A DNA stretch of 16,502 nucleotides from DALYJJ01 sp031969915. GTDB lineage: Bacteria > Acidobacteriota > Terriglobia > Bryobacterales > Bryobacteraceae. Below are positions 13,249-16,502 of the stretch, piece by piece. Made by a program: the position numbers and the translations under genes. The stretch's first letter is position 1; every line of letters starts with the position of its first letter. The stretch lies in NCBI GenBank assembly GCA_031969915.1, contig DALYJJ010000129.1, positions 1 to 16,502 on the forward strand, written 5' to 3'. The notes beneath the pieces are model-generated. The model saw only the letters and a list, made by a program, of their open reading frames with translations, was not told where the DNA came from and did not search any database.

Positions 13249-14844
13249 ATGCCGGATCCGGTCATCCTCATCGCCAGCGGAGACCTGCGCCTCTCCGCCA
13301 ATCAGAAGTGCTGGCCCGCGCAGCAGCGGGTGGAGGCCGCCGTGGGCGCGGCCATTCAGAAGGAAGGCTACACGGTCCAGCGCGGCCATCCTTATGACGA
13401 AGCGAAGAAGCACGGGTTCATCGATTCGCAGCGCTACGGGATGGAAGTCTTCCGCGGCATCCCGGAGACCGCGCCCCTGATCGTTTGCGAAGCGGTGTGG
13501 CAATACAGCCATCACGTGCTGGCCGGACTCACCACGCACCGGGGGCCGATTCTCACGGTGGCCAACTGGAGCGGGGAGTGGCCCGGACTGGTGGGCATGC
13601 TGAACCTCAACGGCTCGCTCACCAAGGCGGGCGTGAACTACTCGACGCTGTGGAGTGAGAACTTCGCCGACGAGTATTTTCTGAGCGGGCTCCGGAAATG
13701 GCTGCGCGGCGAAACGGTGTCGCACGACACGAGCCATGCGAGGAAGCTCGCCGGGCTGATGCTGCCCGCCGAAGCCGCCCAACTCGGTGCGGAGATGGCC
13801 GCGGAGTTGAAGCGGCGCAAGGCGATCATGGGTGTCTTCGACGAAGGCTGCATGGGCATGTTCAACGCGATCATTCCCGACGAACTGCTGCATCCGACGG
13901 GCGTGTTCAAGGAGCGGCTGAGCCAGTCGGCGCTCTTCGCGGAGATGCGCGCGACGCCGGACCAGGAGGCCCTCGCGGTGCGAACGTGGCTCGGCGAGCG
14001 GGGCGTGACGTTCGCCACCGGTTCCATCGAAGAGAGCGAATTGACTGAGAGCCAGTTGCTCGACCAATGCAAGATGTACATCGCGGCGCTACGCATCGCG
14101 GACGATTTTGGGTGCGACACAATCGGCATTCAATACCAGCAAGGGTTGAAGGACCTTGCGCCGGCCTCCGACCTGGCCGAAGGCCTGTTGAACAATGTGG
14201 AGCGGCCGCCGGTGACGGCCCGCGGCAACGGGCGCGTGCTGTATGCGGGCGAAGCGCTGCCGCACTTCAACGAAGTGGATGAGTGCGCCGGGCTGGACGG
14301 GCTGCTGACCTATCGCGTGTGGCGGAAGCTGGGCTTCGATCCGGAGAACACGCTGCATGATGTGCGGTACGGCGAGGCATACGGCGGCGAGTTTGTGTGG
14401 GTGCTCGAGATCTCCGGCGCCGCGCCGCCGAAGCATTTCATCGGCGGTTATTCCGGAACACGGAGCGAACGGCAGCCGCCCATGTACTTCCGGCTCGGTG
14501 GGGGCACGGTGAAAGGCATCAGCAAGCCGGGCGAAGTGGTCTGGAGCAGAATCTACGTGGACCGCGGGTTGAAGGCCGACATCGGACGCGCAAAGGTGAT
14601 CGAGCTTCCGATGGAGGAGACGGAACGGCGGTGGAAAGCGACCACGCCGCAGTGGCCGATCATGCACGCGGTAACCTATGGTGTGACCCGCGACCAGATG
14701 ATGGCGAAGCACAAGTCGAATCACATCCAGGTGGCCTACGCTCCGGACGCCGCGGGCGCGCAACGGGCGCTGGCCGTGAAGGCGGCGCTGTTCCGGGAAC
14801 TGGGGATCGAAGTGAACGTGTGCGGGTCGGAGACGGGTCTCTAA
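13249..14844 (+). CDS. L-fucose/L-arabinose isomerase-like protein
   Basis: This cytoplasmic protein has 531 residues. The ATG at 13249 follows AAGAGG (13239-13244) by four bases. The overall plan resembles the fucose/arabinose isomerase fold: an N-terminal alpha/beta part; ILTVANWSGEWPGLVGMLNL (101-120), which matches the conserved NW.P.WPG.VG..N segment; an acidic FDEGCMGMFNAIIPDEL (197-213), where metal-binding acids are expected; DDFGCDTIGIQYQQGLKD (285-302); and a late KHKSNHIQVAY (487-497) with a His. Length also fits (FucI is near 590, AraA near 500). The true substrate may differ, because distant homologues are common near Gfo/Idh enzymes. It is followed after three bases by such an oxidoreductase, so the two probably act on the same sugar or polyol. 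I am fairly sure of the superfamily, not of the reaction. Confidence 0.7.
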   Translation: MPDPVILIASGDLRLSANQKCWPAQQRVEAAVGAAIQKEGYTVQRGHPYDEAKKHGFIDSQRYGMEVFRGIPETAPLIVCEAVWQYSHHVLAGLTTHRGPILTVANWSGEWPGLVGMLNLNGSLTKAGVNYSTLWSENFADEYFLSGLRKWLRGETVSHDTSHARKLAGLMLPAEAAQLGAEMAAELKRRKAIMGVFDEGCMGMFNAIIPDELLHPTGVFKERLSQSALFAEMRATPDQEALAVRTWLGERGVTFATGSIEESELTESQLLDQCKMYIAALRIADDFGCDTIGIQYQQGLKDLAPASDLAEGLLNNVERPPVTARGNGRVLYAGEALPHFNEVDECAGLDGLLTYRVWRKLGFDPENTLHDVRYGEAYGGEFVWVLEISGAAPPKHFIGGYSGTRSERQPPMYFRLGGGTVKGISKPGEVVWSRIYVDRGLKADIGRAKVIELPMEETERRWKATTPQWPIMHAVTYGVTRDQMMAKHKSNHIQVAYAPDAAGAQRALAVKAALFRELGIEVNVCGSETGL

Positions 14845-14847
14845 ACG

Positions 14848-15873
14848 ATGCGAGCCGGAATCATTGGCACGGGTGCGATTTCGCACAAGCACGCACAGGC
14901 GTACCGGAATATCGGCTACGAACTGACGGTGTGCACGGACATCAGCGAAGCGGCGGGCAAGCGGTTCGCCGATCAATACGGCTGCGAGTTCGTGGCCTCC
15001 TACGAGGACCTCTGCCGGCATCCGAAGGTGGATTATGTCGACGTCTGCACGTTTCCCGATTTCCGGTTGCAACCGATCGAGATCGCAGCGGCGCACGGCA
15101 AGCACATCCAGGTGCAGAAGCCGATCTCGACGAACCTGGAGACCGCGCGGAAGATGATCGAGACGGCGAAGAAGGCGGGCGTGGTGCTCGGCGTGGTGAG
15201 CCAGCACCGGTTCGACGATTCGAGTCTCTTTCTGCACAAGGCGATCCGCGGCGGACGGCTGGGCAAGATCCTGCAAGCCGACGCGTACGTGAAGTGGTGG
15301 CGCTCGGCGGAATACTATTCGAGGCCCATCAAGGGAAGCTGGCAGACCGAGGGAGGAGGAGCGCTGATCAACCAGGCGGTGCATCAGGTGGATGTGCTGT
15401 TGTGGCTGGTGGGCGCGGTGCGCGAGGCGTTCGGCTACTGGCAGCTCGCGGCGCGGCACAAGATCGAAAGCGAGGACGTCATCGCAGCGCTGCTGCAGTT
15501 TGAAAGCGGCGCCACCGGCGTGGTCCAGGCTTCGACGGCGATGTGGCCGGGCTACACGGAGCGGCTGGAACTGCACGGGACAAAGGGCACGGCGGTGATC
15601 TCGGGGGACAAACTGACCACCTGGGACGTCGAGGACGACGCGGGCGAGCCGGCGCCGGTGGAGCGGGACGTCATGTCGGGCGCCTCGGATCCGATGGCGA
15701 TTTCGCTGACGCCGTTCGAACGGCAGTTTCTCGACTTCGGCAATGCCTGCAAGACGGGGACCAAGCCGCTGGTTTCCGGCGAGGACGGCTATCGCGCGCT
15801 GGAGGTCGTGTTGGGCGTCTACACGTCGTGCCGGGAGCACCGCGTGGTTACGATGGACAGGGGGACGGCGTAA
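14848..15873 (+). CDS. Gfo/Idh/MocA family NAD(P)-dependent oxidoreductase
   Basis: This sugar or polyol dehydrogenase-type enzyme has 341 residues. The N-terminal Rossmann motif is AGIIGTGAISHKHA (3-16), followed by D31 at the end of the second strand. The lysine motif, usually EKP, reads QKP here (Q90-K91-P92), keeping the catalytic Lys. The C-terminal domain has GGGALINQAVHQVD (169-182), with H179 as expected for the catalytic histidine region. There is no signal peptide, unlike many Tat-exported members, so it acts in the cytoplasm. It begins three bases after the isomerase-like gene and ends three bases before thrB, with matching TAANCGATG junctions. The substrate is unknown; oxidation at C3 of a sugar is a frequent family reaction. 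Confidence 0.9.
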   Translation: MRAGIIGTGAISHKHAQAYRNIGYELTVCTDISEAAGKRFADQYGCEFVASYEDLCRHPKVDYVDVCTFPDFRLQPIEIAAAHGKHIQVQKPISTNLETARKMIETAKKAGVVLGVVSQHRFDDSSLFLHKAIRGGRLGKILQADAYVKWWRSAEYYSRPIKGSWQTEGGGALINQAVHQVDVLLWLVGAVREAFGYWQLAARHKIESEDVIAALLQFESGATGVVQASTAMWPGYTERLELHGTKGTAVISGDKLTTWDVEDDAGEPAPVERDVMSGASDPMAISLTPFERQFLDFGNACKTGTKPLVSGEDGYRALEVVLGVYTSCREHRVVTMDRGTA

Positions 15874-15876
15874 GCG

Positions 15877-16502
15877 ATGGCCGAGTGGCGGCAAATCCGG
15901 GTTCCGGCGTCGAGCGCCAATCTCGGCCCCGGCTTCGACGCGCTGGGACTGGCGCTCGATCTCTACCTGGATTGCCGGTTCCGCAGGAGTGAGCGGCTGG
16001 CCATTCGCGTCACGGGGCGTGACGCAGCGTCGATCCCGGCGACCGCGGAAAACCTGATCTGGCAAACCGCGCTGGACGTCGCGCGGTCCCTGGGCGAACC
16101 GTTGCCGGCGGTGGAACTCGTGATCGACAATGCGATTCCGCTGGGCAAGGGCCTGGGCTCGAGCGCGGCGGCGCTGACGGCGGGCGTGGTGATCGCCGAT
16201 CACCTGTTGGAGCTGAACTGGAAGCCGCTCCGGATTCTGGACGAGGCGGCGCGCATCGAAGGGCATCCGGACAACGTGGCGGCGTGCGTGTTGGGTTCGA
16301 TTGTTGCCAGCGCGATCGATTCCGGAGGCGTGGCGCGCGCGGTTCGCCTGGAGTTGCCGGACCGGTATGGCGTCGCGGTGGTGGTTCCGGATTTCGTGCT
16401 TCCGACAGTGGAGGCGCGGGCGGTGCTGCCCGCGGTGGTGAGCCGCGCGGACGCGATCTTCAACATCCAGCGCGCGGCGCTGCTGATCGCCGCGCTCGCC
16501 AC
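15877..16502 (+). CDS. thrB: Homoserine kinase (5' part; runs off the window)
   Basis: This GHMP-family kinase phosphorylates L-homoserine with ATP to O-phospho-homoserine in threonine synthesis. The first 208 residues are present, of about 300 in a full enzyme. The N-terminal RVPASSANLGPGFDALGLAL (8-27) is highly characteristic of ThrB, and the ATP-binding loop is PLGKGLGSSAAAL (88-100). EGHPDNVAACVLG follows near residue 128. The start at 15877 lies three bases after the oxidoreductase stop, and the GHMP motifs fix the frame. Co-transcription with the sugar genes is implied by spacing, but no metabolic link is obvious; threonine synthase would be the usual neighbour and may lie beyond the window. 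Confidence 0.93.
   Translation, partial: MAEWRQIRVPASSANLGPGFDALGLALDLYLDCRFRRSERLAIRVTGRDAASIPATAENLIWQTALDVARSLGEPLPAVELVIDNAIPLGKGLGSSAAALTAGVVIADHLLELNWKPLRILDEAARIEGHPDNVAACVLGSIVASAIDSGGVARAVRLELPDRYGVAVVVPDFVLPTVEARAVLPAVVSRADAIFNIQRAALLIAALA

Noticed and set aside
14089..16266. 725-codon minus-strand frame opposite the isomerase-like, Gfo/Idh and thrB genes
   Set aside because: Despite its length it runs opposite three genes with clear motifs and is extremely Arg/His/Leu rich, as expected from codon bias on the other strand.

Overview
The window is about 16.5 kb of GC-rich bacterial chromosome, with one 100-base run of N at 8438-8537. The gene set suggests an acidobacterium of the Solibacter/Bryobacter type: a PEP-CTERM sorting signal, a DUF1080 secreted glycoside-family protein, a Gfo/Idh/MocA oxidoreductase next to a fucose-isomerase-like protein, and a long secreted PKD-repeat protein. 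This placement is inferred from gene content only; no marker gene settles it.

Layout. (1) 1-1250 (+): the 3' end of a NarL-type sensor histidine kinase overlapping its LuxR/NarL-type response regulator. (2) 1251-1568: a gene-free leader-like stretch, followed by a cold-shock protein gene and a strong intrinsic terminator (1810-1840). (3) 1935-2876 (+): a four-helix membrane domain fused to a SelL/AhpC-TSA_2-like thiol redox domain with a CTFC motif. (4) 2928-7650 (+): five tightly packed genes. They encode an M50 site-2-protease-like metalloprotease with a C-terminal CBS region, an amine-oxidase-type flavoprotein, a small four-helix membrane protein, a type II NADH dehydrogenase and a secreted DUF1080 protein. 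Their junctions run from a 61-base overlap to a 2-base gap, so they are probably one transcript. (5) 7705-11927 (-): a two-gene unit for the envelope or exterior. A small PEP-CTERM protein comes first, then a protein of about 1200 residues with eight PKD-like repeats and three pre-peptidase C-terminal (PPC)-like repeats. The N run falls in the PPC repeats. (6) 11928-12182: a divergent intergenic region with a perfect inverted repeat directly abutting the start of an NmrA-like NAD(P)-binding protein gene (12183-13091, +). (7) 13249-16502 (+): a closely spaced run of a fucose/arabinose-isomerase-like protein, a Gfo/Idh/MocA oxidoreductase and the 5' part of homoserine kinase (thrB).

How the genes fit together. 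Block 4 combines respiratory NADH oxidation with other membrane or flavin redox functions and a membrane protease. Block 5 looks like surface or matrix material. Block 7 joins carbohydrate enzymes to amino-acid biosynthesis, perhaps only by shared transcription. I found no CRISPR array, tRNA, rRNA, transposase or phage gene. Nothing here is clearly a new defence or mobile system. The most unusual points are the membrane-SelL fusion, the repeat-collapsed gap in the giant secreted protein, the operator at the NmrA-like gene and the long overlap at the NADH dehydrogenase gene.
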